Notes: generated by a model not told the origin, from the sequence alone. A stretch of DNA of 64,000 nt from Paenibacillus sp. MMS20-IR301 (GCF_032302195.1 NZ_CP135275.1:5524001-5588000); one strand, 5' to 3'. Positions 37,393 to 46,665 are shown, counted from the stretch's first letter. A program made the numbers and translations.

Positions 37393-38267
37393 GTACCGTG
37401 AAGGCCACCAGCCCGCTCTCTCCAGCTTCCCGCCCGCACCGGAGAGTGAAGCCCGTCACCATAGCCAGCTTCATTGCACTGGTCATTACCACCTTCCTTA
37501 TGCTGCTGCCGCTGTTCTTCATGGTCTCGACTTCGCTGAAATCTAAGCGGGAGATGCTGAAGTTCCCGCCGACCTTTCTGCCGGAGAGCTGGGCCTGGAG
37601 CAACTATACGGAGATTTTTGATACGCTGCAATTCGGCACGCTGTACAAGAACAGCCTGATTATCGCTGTACTCTCCGTATTCGGCACCCTGCTCTCTTCG
37701 GCATTCGTCGCTTACGGCTTCGCCCGGTACCGCGGGCGCGGCAACAGCTTCTGGTTCATCCTGCTGCTGAGCACCATGATGCTGCCTTATCCGGCAATCA
37801 TGATTCCGCAGTTTGTACTGTTCTCCAAGATGCAGTGGATCGACACCTTCCTGCCGCTGATTGTACCCGCCTTCTTCGGCTCGGCGTATAACATCTTCCT
37901 GCTGCGGCAGTTCTTCTCCACGCTGCCCGAGGAGCTGTTCGATGCCGGAAGGATCGACGGCTGCGGCGAGCTGCGGATGTGGCGGACCATTGCGCTTCCG
38001 CTGTCCGCACCGGCGCTGGCGACGGTCGCAATCTTCGCTTTTATCTACAGCTGGAATGATCTGCTGACGCCGGTGCTCTACCTGAGCTCATCCGAGAAAT
38101 TCACCCTGCCGGTCGGCATGGCCTCGCTCACTTCATCACGGTTCCGTATTCCGCCGTGGCATCTGCTGATGGTTGCCTCTGTGCTGGCTATGGTCCCGAT
38201 TGTCACCCTGTTCGCCATTGCCCAGAAGCAGTTCGTGGAAGGCATTGTACTGACCGGCATCAAGTAA
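37389..38267 (+). CDS. ABC sugar transporter permease (MalG type)
   Basis: The second CUT1 permease, 292 residues, six helices after a cytosolic N-terminus rich in Pro and Arg. The EAA loop reads ELFDAGRIDGCGELRMWRTI near residue 185. The start overlaps the previous stop (ATGA), with GAAGGAGG upstream. It works with the solute-binding lipoprotein encoded next. Confidence 0.93.
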   Translation: MSTVKATSPLSPASRPHRRVKPVTIASFIALVITTFLMLLPLFFMVSTSLKSKREMLKFPPTFLPESWAWSNYTEIFDTLQFGTLYKNSLIIAVLSVFGTLLSSAFVAYGFARYRGRGNSFWFILLLSTMMLPYPAIMIPQFVLFSKMQWIDTFLPLIVPAFFGSAYNIFLLRQFFSTLPEELFDAGRIDGCGELRMWRTIALPLSAPALATVAIFAFIYSWNDLLTPVLYLSSSEKFTLPVGMASLTSSRFRIPPWHLLMVASVLAMVPIVTLFAIAQKQFVEGIVLTGIK

Positions 38268-38315
38268 CCAAGTACGTTCAAATTACAATACTTGAGATTA
38301 TGGAGGGATTGAACA

Positions 38316-39704
38316 ATGAACAAGAGTATGAAGAGCAAGCGGCCGGCAGTGGCGCTTATTACTGCACTGACCGTAATGGCAGCATTATCGGGCTGCAGCG
38401 GCGGCAAATCAGCGGGCAATGTGGCAGCGGGGAACAGCGGAGCAGGGGGCAACGGCGGCTCCGGGGAGCAGGTGACGATCTCCCACTATACGATTGATTC
38501 GGAGGACCGGGCTTTCATCGAGAAGCTGATACCTGATTTCGAGAAGCAGCATCCGGGCATCAAGGTTAAGGTGGAGAAAGCTCCGTATGAGCAGTTCGAC
38601 AGCAAGCTGCAGACGCTGATTGCCGGCGGTAATTCTCCGGATGTCACGAGCCACTACGGTTACGGCGGTTTCGCCGAATATTATAACAAAGGCATGCTGC
38701 TTGATCTGACTGACCTGATTAAGGAAGACGGGTTCAAGGCGGAGGACTACCATATCCCCGGCAACCTGATGAATATCTATACCGTAAACGGCCATACCTA
38801 CGGCATTCCGGTCAATATGTATGTCACACTGATGCTCTACAATAAGGATATGTTCGATGCCGCCGGTGTCGCCTATCCGCCAAGTGATTATGAGGATAAG
38901 AGCTGGACCTTCGACCAGATGGTGGAGGATGCCAAGAAACTGACCAACGTCTCGGACGATATTGCCAAAACCCAGTACGGCGTTGACTTTACCTGGGCTG
39001 AGCGTGATATGCGGCCGCTGTATTTCGGAGCTGAGCCCTACTCTGCGGATACCTGGACTAACGGCGGCGTGCCTTCGGAGACCTATTTCGATTCCCCCGA
39101 GGTTATTGCCGCTTACCAGAAGCTGTTCGACCTTGTATTCAAGGATAAGGTATCCCCGACCAGCGAGTGGAGTAAAAGCGTGGCCGGACAAAACGGCGAT
39201 CCGTTCGTCGCAGGCAAAATCGGCATGTCCATCGGCGGTTCTTGGAACCTGGCCGGAGCCAATGACTTTCCGTTCAAAATCGGCGTAGCCGCAGTACCTT
39301 GGGGCGGTAATGAGCAGGTGCGCAGCACGCTGTTCGTCGATCCGCTGCTGATTCTGAAAGATTCGAAGCATCCGAAGGAAGCATTTGAGTGGATCAAATA
39401 TTTGCTGACCACCGAGATTCAGGAGAAATCGATCGAGCTGAGCGGCGGGAATCCGCCGGTGAATACGGAAGCGGCTGAGGCCTATTACAAGCATTTTGAC
39501 GGAATCGATCCGGCGGATGTGAAAAAGGTCTATGAGGGTGCGGTGAAATACGGCTATGAATCCTATAACCATCTGATCACCAACTACTCGCAGATTAACG
39601 ATATGTTCATCAATGAGCTGCAGCCTGTGGAGACCGGGCATAAGACGCTTGAAGAGGTTATGCCGGTTATTCAGAAGAAGGTTACCGAGATTATCGCAAG
39701 ATAA
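38316..39704 (+). CDS. Extracellular sugar-binding lipoprotein
   Basis: A family 1 solute-binding protein with a lipoprotein signal peptide: positively charged start, hydrophobic run, and lipobox LSGC with Cys near residue 27. Mature N-terminus is a Gly/Ser/Asn-rich tether. The body (KQHPGIKVKVEKAPYEQFDS, KIGMSIGGSWNL) matches CUT1 binding proteins. It delivers an oligosaccharide to the two permeases. The downstream kinase and GH4 enzyme suggest a beta-glucoside or amino-sugar disaccharide, but binding residues cannot show this. Confidence 0.93.
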   Translation: MNKSMKSKRPAVALITALTVMAALSGCSGGKSAGNVAAGNSGAGGNGGSGEQVTISHYTIDSEDRAFIEKLIPDFEKQHPGIKVKVEKAPYEQFDSKLQTLIAGGNSPDVTSHYGYGGFAEYYNKGMLLDLTDLIKEDGFKAEDYHIPGNLMNIYTVNGHTYGIPVNMYVTLMLYNKDMFDAAGVAYPPSDYEDKSWTFDQMVEDAKKLTNVSDDIAKTQYGVDFTWAERDMRPLYFGAEPYSADTWTNGGVPSETYFDSPEVIAAYQKLFDLVFKDKVSPTSEWSKSVAGQNGDPFVAGKIGMSIGGSWNLAGANDFPFKIGVAAVPWGGNEQVRSTLFVDPLLILKDSKHPKEAFEWIKYLLTTEIQEKSIELSGGNPPVNTEAAEAYYKHFDGIDPADVKKVYEGAVKYGYESYNHLITNYSQINDMFINELQPVETGHKTLEEVMPVIQKKVTEIIAR

Positions 39705-39801
39705 ACAGATTAGACCATTATACGTTTAGCGCAACTCCGGCGCTCCCTGTATACTGAAGATAGTGAACGCAACGGAAAATCTGCAGCGAGGAGCGCCCCT
39801 A

Positions 39802-40791
39802 ATGAAAGTGAGTATTTTGGATGTAGCCAAAAAATCCGGGTTATCCGTAGTTACCGTATCCCGGGTAATCAATAATGCCGGGTCTGTACGGGAGAACAAC
39901 CGCCAGAAGGTGCTCGCCGCGATCAAAGAGCTCGATTACCGCCCGAATGCCGCCGCCCGCAGCCTGGCCAGCGGCAAGACCGGCATTATCGGCCTGATTG
40001 TAACCACCCTCCAGGATTCCTTCTTCGATGCAGTAGTCAAAGAACTGAATGAGATTCTGGCGCTGCACGGCTATTTCCTGGCCATCTCCATCTCCACAGG
40101 CATCGGTTCTGATGAGCATCATTACCTGATCCAGGAGGACCGGGTAGACGGATTGATTCTGCTCTCGCCGATGGAAGAGGATAATTATATTATGGAGCTC
40201 AAGCGCCGGGGCATTCCTTATGTGCTGATTGACAATCAGCAGCCCGAGAATGACAGCTACTCAATTACCGTTAACAACTTCAAGGGCGGGTATACCGCCG
40301 CCAGCCATCTGCTGGAGCTGGGGCACACCTCCATTGCCCATCTGAGCGGAAGCGAGATGTTCCGCAGTACCCGGGAGCGCCGGACAGGCTTCCTGCAGGC
40401 ACTGCAGGAGCAAGGGATCACCCCGTTCCAAGTCGTGCCCGGCGATTTCGAGATCAATGCCGGCTATACCACTGCGAAGCGCTGGCTGCAGGAGGGCAAG
40501 CTGCCGACAGCTGTATTCGCCGGAGATGACAATATCGCTCTCGGGGTAATTAATGCCCTGATGGAAGCAGGGGTCCGGGTACCGGAAGAAGTAGCCGTAG
40601 TCGGTTACGACGACCACTACATCGCTTCCCAGCTCCGCCCGCATCTGACTACCTTAAGCCAGCCGGCGGACAAGATCGGGCTCGCCGCTGCCGATATGCT
40701 GCTGCGCAGGTTAAGCGGCGAGATGAAACGCGGTGCAGGCATCCGGATTGACCCGGAGCTGATTGTCCGCGAATCTACGAAGACATCTTAA
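39802..40791 (+). CDS. LacI-family transcriptional regulator
   Basis: The N-terminal HTH ILDVAKKSGLSVVTVSRVINN and the hinge region NAAARSLASGKTG are typical LacI. The sugar-binding-protein-like effector domain follows (FAGDDNIALGVINALMEAG, VAVVGYDDHYIASQLRPHLT). ATG 39802 has GAGGAG at 7 nt. It lies between the transporter and enzyme genes and probably represses the operon through the two 22-bp operators. The inducer is likely the imported sugar or its phosphate. Confidence 0.93.
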   Translation: MKVSILDVAKKSGLSVVTVSRVINNAGSVRENNRQKVLAAIKELDYRPNAAARSLASGKTGIIGLIVTTLQDSFFDAVVKELNEILALHGYFLAISISTGIGSDEHHYLIQEDRVDGLILLSPMEEDNYIMELKRRGIPYVLIDNQQPENDSYSITVNNFKGGYTAASHLLELGHTSIAHLSGSEMFRSTRERRTGFLQALQEQGITPFQVVPGDFEINAGYTTAKRWLQEGKLPTAVFAGDDNIALGVINALMEAGVRVPEEVAVVGYDDHYIASQLRPHLTTLSQPADKIGLAAADMLLRRLSGEMKRGAGIRIDPELIVRESTKTS

Positions 40792-40794
40792 ACT

Positions 40795-40868
40795 AAGCGT
40801 ATGCTTTCCAAGCAGTTTTGTTCAAGATGAGATTTCAATGAGGCTCTGCTCACCAAACTTTAGGAGTG
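40795..40868 (+). repeat. Dispersed copy of the hairpin/ribosome-site repeat
   Basis: AAACTAAGCGTATGC, CAAGCAGTTTTG and CTCACCAAACTTTAGGAG follow the same order as the 64-bp repeat at 32.5 kb. The last part again supplies the ribosome site of the following gene. Confidence 0.65.
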
Positions 40869-40875
40869 ACAAACA

Positions 40876-41871
40876 TTGGCTTATTACTTAGGCATCGATG
40901 CGGGCGGCAGCAAGACCTACGCCCTGCTAAGCGATGAACACGGCCATATTCTCGGTAAAGGCCGGAGCGGCAACGGCAATCATCAGACTGGAGCAGAGCA
41001 GGCGGCCTTCAGCATCCGCGAAGCTGCATCTGCTGCACTGGCTGAATCCGGACTCCGGCTGGACCAGGTCCGGCATACCTATCTGGGTCTTGCCGGGGCT
41101 GACCGCAAGACCGATTATGACATCCTTCATCCGATGATACAGGGCATCGGGTTCACAAGGTATACGATCAACGGCGATACAATGATTGGCCTGCGGGCGG
41201 GAACGGACCGCCCTTACGGGGTTGCCCTGATCTGCGGCACCGGCACGAACGCCGCCGGGCGCAACCGTCAGGGCCGGCACTACCAGTGCGGCGGCTTTGA
41301 TTATATGTACGGCGATTTCGGCGGCGGCGGTGCGCTGAATGTCGAGGTATTCCGTACCGTCATCCGCGCCTGGGACGGCCGGGAAGCAGCCACACTGCTT
41401 ACTGCACCGCTGCTGGAGCTGCTCGGCTATGAACAGGTGGAGGACATGTACAATGACTTCCTTGACCACGGCAAGGGGGTCCCGCTGGATGCCGCCCGGC
41501 TGCTGTTCCCGGCAGCAGCGGAAGGCGATGCCGCCGCTCTCGCCATCCTGCACCGCCAGGGGATGGAGCTCGGCAAGTCAGCCTCAGCTGTAATCCACAG
41601 GCTGGATATGGAGCAGGAGGTATTTGACGTAGTTCTCGCCGGAAGCCTGCTGACCCGGGGAGACCAGGGCTGGATCACCAGCCCTATCAGGCAGGCTGTA
41701 ATCGAAGCAGCACCAGGTGCTGCCATTGTTACTTTGTCCACCGAGCCTGTAGTCGGTGCACTCTGGTCCGCGCTTGAGAGTGACGGCATCACGATAAGCA
41801 ATGACATTTATGGGCAGATGCGCACCTATCAGGAATTCGAACACATCCCGACCACCACAAGACAGGAGTGA
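40876..41871 (+). CDS. BadF/BcrA-type ATPase, probable N-acetylglucosamine or disaccharide kinase
   Basis: TTG start after AGGAGTG. The phosphate-1 motif YLGIDAGGSKTYALL opens the protein and ALICGTGTNAAGRNRQG is phosphate-2; both are typical of the ASKHA fold. Members of this family include GlcNAc kinase (NagK) and glucosamine kinase. Here it sits between a LacI/ABC set and a GH4 glycosidase. It could phosphorylate an imported disaccharide so that GH4 can act on it, or phosphorylate the sugar released. Length, 331 aa, is normal. Confidence 0.85.
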   Translation: MAYYLGIDAGGSKTYALLSDEHGHILGKGRSGNGNHQTGAEQAAFSIREAASAALAESGLRLDQVRHTYLGLAGADRKTDYDILHPMIQGIGFTRYTINGDTMIGLRAGTDRPYGVALICGTGTNAAGRNRQGRHYQCGGFDYMYGDFGGGGALNVEVFRTVIRAWDGREAATLLTAPLLELLGYEQVEDMYNDFLDHGKGVPLDAARLLFPAAAEGDAAALAILHRQGMELGKSASAVIHRLDMEQEVFDVVLAGSLLTRGDQGWITSPIRQAVIEAAPGAAIVTLSTEPVVGALWSALESDGITISNDIYGQMRTYQEFEHIPTTTRQE

Positions 41872-41877
41872 GTTATC

Positions 41878-43185
41878 TTGACAGCTAAGCAAGGTCTCAA
41901 AATCGCTGTAATCGGCGGAGGTTCTTCCTATACACCGGAACTCGTGGAAGGTTTCATCCTGCATTACAAGGAGCTTCCGGTCCGCGAGCTGTGGCTTGCA
42001 GATATCGAGCCCGGCCTGCGCAAGCTGAATATCGTCGGCGCCCTGGCCAAACGGATGGTGGAGAAATCCGGCCTGCCTATCGAAGTGCATCTTACCACTG
42101 ACCGCCGCGCAGCCATTGCCGGCGCGGACTTCGTCAGCACCCAGATCCGTGTCGGCATGCTGGATGCGCGCGCCCGGGACGAGTCGATTCCGGTGAAGTA
42201 CGGCGTAATCGGCCAGGAGACAACCGGCCCCGGCGGCATGCTGAAGGCACTGCGCACCATCCCCGTCATCCTGGGCATCTGCCGGGATATCGAGGAGCTG
42301 GCTCCGGACGCCTGGCTGCTTAACTTCACCAACCCCGCGGGCATGGTTACTGAAGCAGTGCTGCGGTATTCCAAGGTGAAGAGCATCGGCCTCTGCAACG
42401 CCCCTATTGGACTAATCAAACAGGTATCGGCCAAATATAATGCCGCACCGGACCGGATCTATGCCGAGTTCGTCGGCCTTAACCATCTGCACTGGATCAC
42501 CCGGATTGATGTGGAGGGTGAGGACAAGCTGGATGAGATGCTCGCGGACACCGCCGGCTACAGCGCAAAGAATGTTCCGGCCCGGGAATGGAACCCCGAA
42601 TTCCTGCAATCCCTCCGTGCCCTGCCTTCTTATTATCTTAAGTATTTCTACATGACCGATGCGATGCTGGAAGAGCAGCTGGAGGCAGTCCGGAGGGGCG
42701 AGAACCGCGCGGAGGTGGTCAAGCGTGTGGAAGAAGAGCTGTTTGACATCTACGGCAACCTGGAGCTGAGTGAGAAGCCGAAGCAGCTCGAGCAGCGCGG
42801 AGGCGCCTTCTATTCCGAAGCTGCGGTTAACCTGATGCGCTCATTGTACAATGGCACAAATGACATCCAGACCGTCAATGTAGCGAACCGCGGCATTCTG
42901 GAGTTCCTGCCGGAGGATGCCAGCATCGAGGTCAACTGTGTGATCACCAGAACCGGCCCGCTGCCGCTGCCGCTGACCAAGATTCCGCCGATGGCCAAAG
43001 GGCTGATTCACGCGGTTAAAACCTATGAGCAGCTTGCCATTGATGCTGCTGTCACCGGGGACCGGAGCCTTGCGCTTCAGGCGCTTGCCCATCATCCGCT
43101 GGTTCCATCCGTTGAGGTGGCCATCGCCATGCTGGACGAGATGCTGGAGGCGAATAAGGAGTATCTGCCGGCCTTTTTCAGCTAG
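41878..43185 (+). CDS. Glycoside hydrolase family 4, 6-phospho-beta-glucosidase-like
   Basis: GH4 enzymes need NAD and a divalent metal and cleave by an oxidation-elimination route. The Rossmann start KIAVIGGGSSYTPELVEGF is followed by the family motif TNPAGMVTEAVLRY, then IGLCNAPIG with the metal-ligand cysteine and FVGLNHLHW with the metal histidine. The pattern is closest to LicH/CelF-type 6-phospho-beta-glucosidases. TTG start after GGAGTG, 6 bp after the kinase stop. The absence of PTS genes is notable because classical substrates come from PTS import. Confidence 0.9.
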   Translation: MTAKQGLKIAVIGGGSSYTPELVEGFILHYKELPVRELWLADIEPGLRKLNIVGALAKRMVEKSGLPIEVHLTTDRRAAIAGADFVSTQIRVGMLDARARDESIPVKYGVIGQETTGPGGMLKALRTIPVILGICRDIEELAPDAWLLNFTNPAGMVTEAVLRYSKVKSIGLCNAPIGLIKQVSAKYNAAPDRIYAEFVGLNHLHWITRIDVEGEDKLDEMLADTAGYSAKNVPAREWNPEFLQSLRALPSYYLKYFYMTDAMLEEQLEAVRRGENRAEVVKRVEEELFDIYGNLELSEKPKQLEQRGGAFYSEAAVNLMRSLYNGTNDIQTVNVANRGILEFLPEDASIEVNCVITRTGPLPLPLTKIPPMAKGLIHAVKTYEQLAIDAAVTGDRSLALQALAHHPLVPSVEVAIAMLDEMLEANKEYLPAFFS

Positions 43186-43268
43186 GAGGCGACCTCTGCT
43201 TCCTTAATTAAGCAACCAAACGCAAATTCATATCTTTCACTTATTTCTCTTTCCCTTAGGCACGTATG

Positions 43269-43315
43269 AAGACTGTCCGATCCGTAGAACACCGCTATGG
43301 ATTAGTGCAGTCTTT
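43269..43315 (+). terminator. Terminator of the oligosaccharide operon
   Basis: AAGACTG (43269-43275) pairs with CAGTCTT (43308-43314), with an inner GATCC/GGATT stem. Only a short T-tract follows. Confidence 0.6.
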
Positions 43316-43328
43316 CTGCGTTTAAATG

Positions 43329-43614
43329 TCACAAGTTATTCTGCCTTTTCCCCAAAACTTCAAGAATTCGATAACCATCAGATGGACGACCAGAATAAGG
43401 ACCAACTGAATAAACTGTTGGAATTAATGTTATGCAGAAGTTAATAATGTTGAATACACCAACAGCAAAAACTAAATTTTCAAAGAATGAGCCTAACAAA
43501 TACAACCTTTTTGGTTAAACATAAAGCAGCGAAGGCATGGCCCATTTCATGAAGAAACACAGATATAGGCACTACAATTATATAGAAAATAAGCATATTT
43601 AAAATAGATAGCAC
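43329..43614 (-). pseudogene. Frameshifted M50-like membrane metalloprotease remnant
   Basis: A GTG at 43614 follows GGAG. The frame begins LSILNMLIFYIIVVPIS and contains VFLHEMGHAFAALCL, a HExGH zinc site (43537-43551) as in M50/site-2-type proteases. It stops soon after. A neighbouring frame continues with LGSFFENLVFAVGVFNIINF and YSGRPSDGYRILEVLG, the usual second-metal-ligand region, to a stop at 43329. One frameshift between the frames, and the lack of upstream helices, indicate a decayed gene. AT content is higher than in its neighbours. Confidence 0.6.
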
Positions 43615-43755
43615 TAATCACCACATCTCCATTAAAACAAATTAAGTTGAACTCCACAGATCGTTACGCGAACCTTGTTCATTGAAAGCAGCAGTTGTAT
43701 TGTATACACTAGATTCTTTGCTAAACGGCCGAATAATCTATTCTGTTGTATTTCG

Positions 43756-45416
43756 GAGTCAATTTCATAATTCAAAACCCTTGCTATATCTGGTTTTGTT
43801 GAGCATAGAAAAAGGAGTACCTCCCCACATTCTCGAATTTATAGGCGACGAAACCCACCCGAGAACGAAAAGAGGTAATCCCTATCTATTCAATTCGACA
43901 AGAAGAACTGTTTTCCTTTAAGGAATTGTTCCAGATGAACCCCGAAGATAAATACAACCATATTTTTGAGCACTTAGATCTCTCCAAGGTGCTGCACACC
44001 CTCCGGAAAAAGAGTAACCGTGGCCGACCCGAAAAACTGAATGTACCTGCGATGATCTATTCATTGCTCATCGCCAAAATGGAGAACATCGAGTTTATTT
44101 CTTCTCTGGTCTGGCGTCTTTTGCACAGTGAAGAGTTTCGGGCGCAGTGCCGATTTACCGGCTCCGACAATATCCCGAGTGAAGCCTCGTATTCCCGTTT
44201 GATTCATGCGCTAGAGCAAACCGGAATGCTCGAGAACCTGCAGGATTCGTTGGTCCTGTCTGCCCTAGAGGAAGGGTTTGTTAGCGGTACACATCTCGCC
44301 GTGGATTCCTCTATTGTGGAGGCTTGGGATTGCCAATTCAGCGAAGCTGCGGCGAAACGCCGCGCCGCTCGCCGTCCACCAAAGCCAAGTGAGGCTTCGG
44401 TGGCAGAGCCGCAGCTCCAGTTTGAACTCCCGGAGCCGAAGCCCACCGTAGTGAACGGGCCACCGAAGAAACCTGCCTACGCCAAGCGTGGACGTCCATC
44501 GCATGCAGAACGAGAATGCCGACGGGAGGAACAAGAAGCTTATGAACAAAGCCTCGGACCGTTTCAGAAAACCATTGAAGCAATGTTGCCTTACACCTAT
44601 GACGAACTGTTGGCCGCGCTGCCCCGGCATGCCGCACGTTGTGACAAGAAAAATACGAAGGGGCGACTCACCAGTTATTACGGGTTCAAGGCAAATCTGC
44701 TGGTTGATACGGACAGTCAATATATTGTTAGTGGCTTATGGAGTTCAGCGAATCCCAATGACCAGCGTATGGCGGTTGTTCTCCTCAAAGGCCTGCTTCT
44801 GAAGTTCCCTTCGCTAAACGTAAAGCATATCTTGGGCGACAAAGGGTATGACAGTTCAGCCATTTACCAGTTGATTCATTCCTTAGGCGCTTTTCCTATT
44901 ATTAAAATGATTCACCACAAAAAACCGCCCGAGGGGATGAACCAGGATTACACCCCTGTGTGCTCGCAGGGACACGCCTACCGTTACGACAGTTTCGATG
45001 CCAAATACGAAACGCTGCGTTACACCAGGCCGAACCAGTGTAAAGACTGTCCATTTTCCGAATCCGGCTGCCAAAAAGTGTTTAAGATCCGAATTCAAAC
45101 CGATTTGCGAAAGCACGCTTACCCAGCAAGAGGGAGCGAGAGCTTTACGCAACTGTATAACAAACGAACGGCTGTAGAACGTGTTTTTGCCTACCTCAAA
45201 GAGTATTTTGGGATGAAACGCACACGTCACCGCGGCGTCCGGGCAAGTGTCGATTTCCAGCTCAGCACATTGGCCTACAATTTGAGTAAGTTTGCGCTAG
45301 ACAAGTTGAACAAGCAGTTGAGTAACTCCCAGCAAGTGGCCTAACTTTTTTTAAAAAACAAACTCAGCTTTTGGCCCAGTCTTGCTATTCAGCAAACTGA
45401 ATTATGAAATTGACTC
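43756..45416 (+). mobile_element. Complete insertion sequence with 19-bp terminal inverted repeats
   Basis: GAGTCAATTTCATAATTCA at 43756-43774 is perfectly repeated in inverse orientation at 45398-45416. Outside both ends TTTCG (43751-43755 and 45417-45421) is a direct 5-bp target duplication. The 1661-bp element holds one transposase gene. The duplication and perfect ends point to a recent, potentially active insertion. Removing it rejoins a short AATACAA-type repeat. Confidence 0.92.
43935..45344 (+). CDS. DDE transposase (IS1182-like)
   Basis: The N-terminal Transposase_InsH-like/DUF772 domain (RGRPEKLNVPAMIYSLLIA) is followed by an RNase H-like DDE core. The candidate catalytic residues are D in LAVDSSIVEAWD, D in HILGDKGYDSS and E in NKRTAVERVFAYLK. 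A basic linker sits between. A Cys-rich segment (CKDCPFSESGC) precedes the Glu, as in many IS1182 members. The ATG at 43935 has AAGGA upstream; TTG 43926 is an alternative. The gene is intact and fills the element. Family assignment is by motif pattern. Confidence 0.88.
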   Translation: MNPEDKYNHIFEHLDLSKVLHTLRKKSNRGRPEKLNVPAMIYSLLIAKMENIEFISSLVWRLLHSEEFRAQCRFTGSDNIPSEASYSRLIHALEQTGMLENLQDSLVLSALEEGFVSGTHLAVDSSIVEAWDCQFSEAAAKRRAARRPPKPSEASVAEPQLQFELPEPKPTVVNGPPKKPAYAKRGRPSHAERECRREEQEAYEQSLGPFQKTIEAMLPYTYDELLAALPRHAARCDKKNTKGRLTSYYGFKANLLVDTDSQYIVSGLWSSANPNDQRMAVVLLKGLLLKFPSLNVKHILGDKGYDSSAIYQLIHSLGAFPIIKMIHHKKPPEGMNQDYTPVCSQGHAYRYDSFDAKYETLRYTRPNQCKDCPFSESGCQKVFKIRIQTDLRKHAYPARGSESFTQLYNKRTAVERVFAYLKEYFGMKRTRHRGVRASVDFQLSTLAYNLSKFALDKLNKQLSNSQQVA

Positions 45417-45475
45417 TTTCGTACAATACTTTTCGGGGAAATGAGCTTAAAATGCCAAAACTCCAGAAAACGAGT

Positions 45476-45546
45476 GTACAAAATACAATAGATTCTATTT
45501 TCAGGCTGATTTTACTGTGATCTACTGTACAGAGTACAATAGAATG
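45476..45546. repeat. Short repeat pair beside the insertion sequence
   Basis: GTACAAAATACAATAGATTC (45476-45495) and GTACAGAGTACAATAGAATG (45527-45546) are direct repeats differing at four positions. A third, inverted copy (TTCTGTTGTATTTCGTAC) is the site into which the IS inserted. The rest of 45422-45720 has no convincing gene. Confidence 0.6.
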
Positions 45547-45721
45547 AATTTTGGTTACTCCCTCATTATTCTGAAGCTCAAGATCATAGGTCCAAATTTA
45601 TCAAAACCTTCTATAATTCCGCTTACTTCCCTGATAAATCCTCTGTACAATATCTGAAACCAGCTCCTCCTGTCCTATTGTTTCTAAGGATAAACATGTG
45701 TGAATACAACGCCTTATTTTT

Positions 45722-45780
45722 AAAAAAAGAGACTGCCCCTCATCCGCAGCAGCCTGCTTCTGCGGATGGTCCAGTCTCTT
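45722..45780 (-). terminator. Terminator of the lipoprotein gene
   Basis: AAGAGACTG and CAGTCTCTT close the stem, CATCCGCAG/CTGCGGATG extend it, and TTTTTTTA follows on the minus strand. Confidence 0.88.
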
Positions 45781-45790
45781 GTGCGTTATA

Positions 45791-46507
45791 TTAGCGAATG
45801 TTATAACGGTAGGTTTCGCCTTCAATTTTGACACTGGCATAGAGCGGCTTGCCGCCGGTCTCTACTTCATCAGGAACCTCAGCCAGGAAGACCAGCGTTC
45901 CGTTCTTAAGCGGCTCGATCTCCGAAATGCTCGTATAGGTAAAGTCCTCACCGCCGTTCTCTTCCAGTGCGGAGAAGGTGCTGTACTCGTATTTGTTGTC
46001 ATACTTCACTTCGACATCTGCTATAGCGTCAGCATCTACAGCTTCACCGCCCAGATTCTTCACTTTCAAAGTAATGGCCAGATAGGTTGTCCCCGGTTCT
46101 TTAGCTTCATAGTATGTATAGAACGAGCCCGGATTGGACGGCATGATCTTCTTGCCGAAAGAGGTGCTGGTAATGGTGTACTCGCCAATGCCTTCGACTA
46201 CAAGCGGCGTGCCTTTGACAATAGCCGGTTCTCCGTCCCCGGAAGCTGCGGCATTCCCGCTGCCCGCTTCACCTGCGAGCTTCACCCCGCCCGCTTCCTC
46301 TGCAGTCACAGGTACAGTTGCAGCCAATGTCCGCAGCCTCTCATTCTCCGCCTTCAGAAATGCATTCTCCTGCTGCAGCTTGCTGATCTCCGTCTTCAGC
46401 TTCTCAGTGTCTTCTCCAGGAGCAGCTGAATTCCCGGATGAACATCCGGCGATCATGACCGCCAGCAGAACAGCAGCGGCCAGCAGGCCACCAGTTTTCC
46501 TTTTCAT
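45791..46507 (-). CDS. Lipoprotein with coiled coil and DUF4352-like domain
   Basis: ATG 46507 starts a lipoprotein signal: KRK, a hydrophobic run, and lipobox IAGC with Cys at about residue 22. A heptad-like segment (KLKTEISKLQQENAFLKAEN) follows, then a Gly/Ala spacer. The C-terminal beta domain at about 110-238 contains TTYLAITLKVKNLGGEAV, typical of immunoglobulin-like DUF4352/telomere-binding-like modules. The protein is attached outside the membrane; function unknown. An earlier in-frame start would spoil the signal peptide. It stands alone with its own terminator. Confidence 0.85.
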   Translation of the reverse strand: MKRKTGGLLAAAVLLAVMIAGCSSGNSAAPGEDTEKLKTEISKLQQENAFLKAENERLRTLAATVPVTAEEAGGVKLAGEAGSGNAAASGDGEPAIVKGTPLVVEGIGEYTITSTSFGKKIMPSNPGSFYTYYEAKEPGTTYLAITLKVKNLGGEAVDADAIADVEVKYDNKYEYSTFSALEENGGEDFTYTSISEIEPLKNGTLVFLAEVPDEVETGGKPLYASVKIEGETYRYNIR

Positions 46508-46665
46508 AAAGCACCCCAGTAATTGTATTTTCGACTCTTCCATTATAAGACAGCGCCATAGCCGTGGATAGAAAAAATGTAATTTTATCCTAAGTTTTTG
46601 GTGTATTCTGCCACAAAATGTTTGATTATAGAAGATACAATAACGGGGTACAGCTTAGTTGAAAG

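Noticed and set aside
38409..39641. A 410-codon minus-strand frame
   Set aside because: Shadow of the sugar-binding lipoprotein gene.
43682..43921. A 79-codon frame before the transposase
   Set aside because: It crosses the left end of the insertion sequence, so it is an accidental fusion of host and IS DNA.
45601..45840. A 79-codon minus-strand frame
   Set aside because: It spans the terminator of the lipoprotein gene and overlaps that gene's 3' end; no ribosome site.
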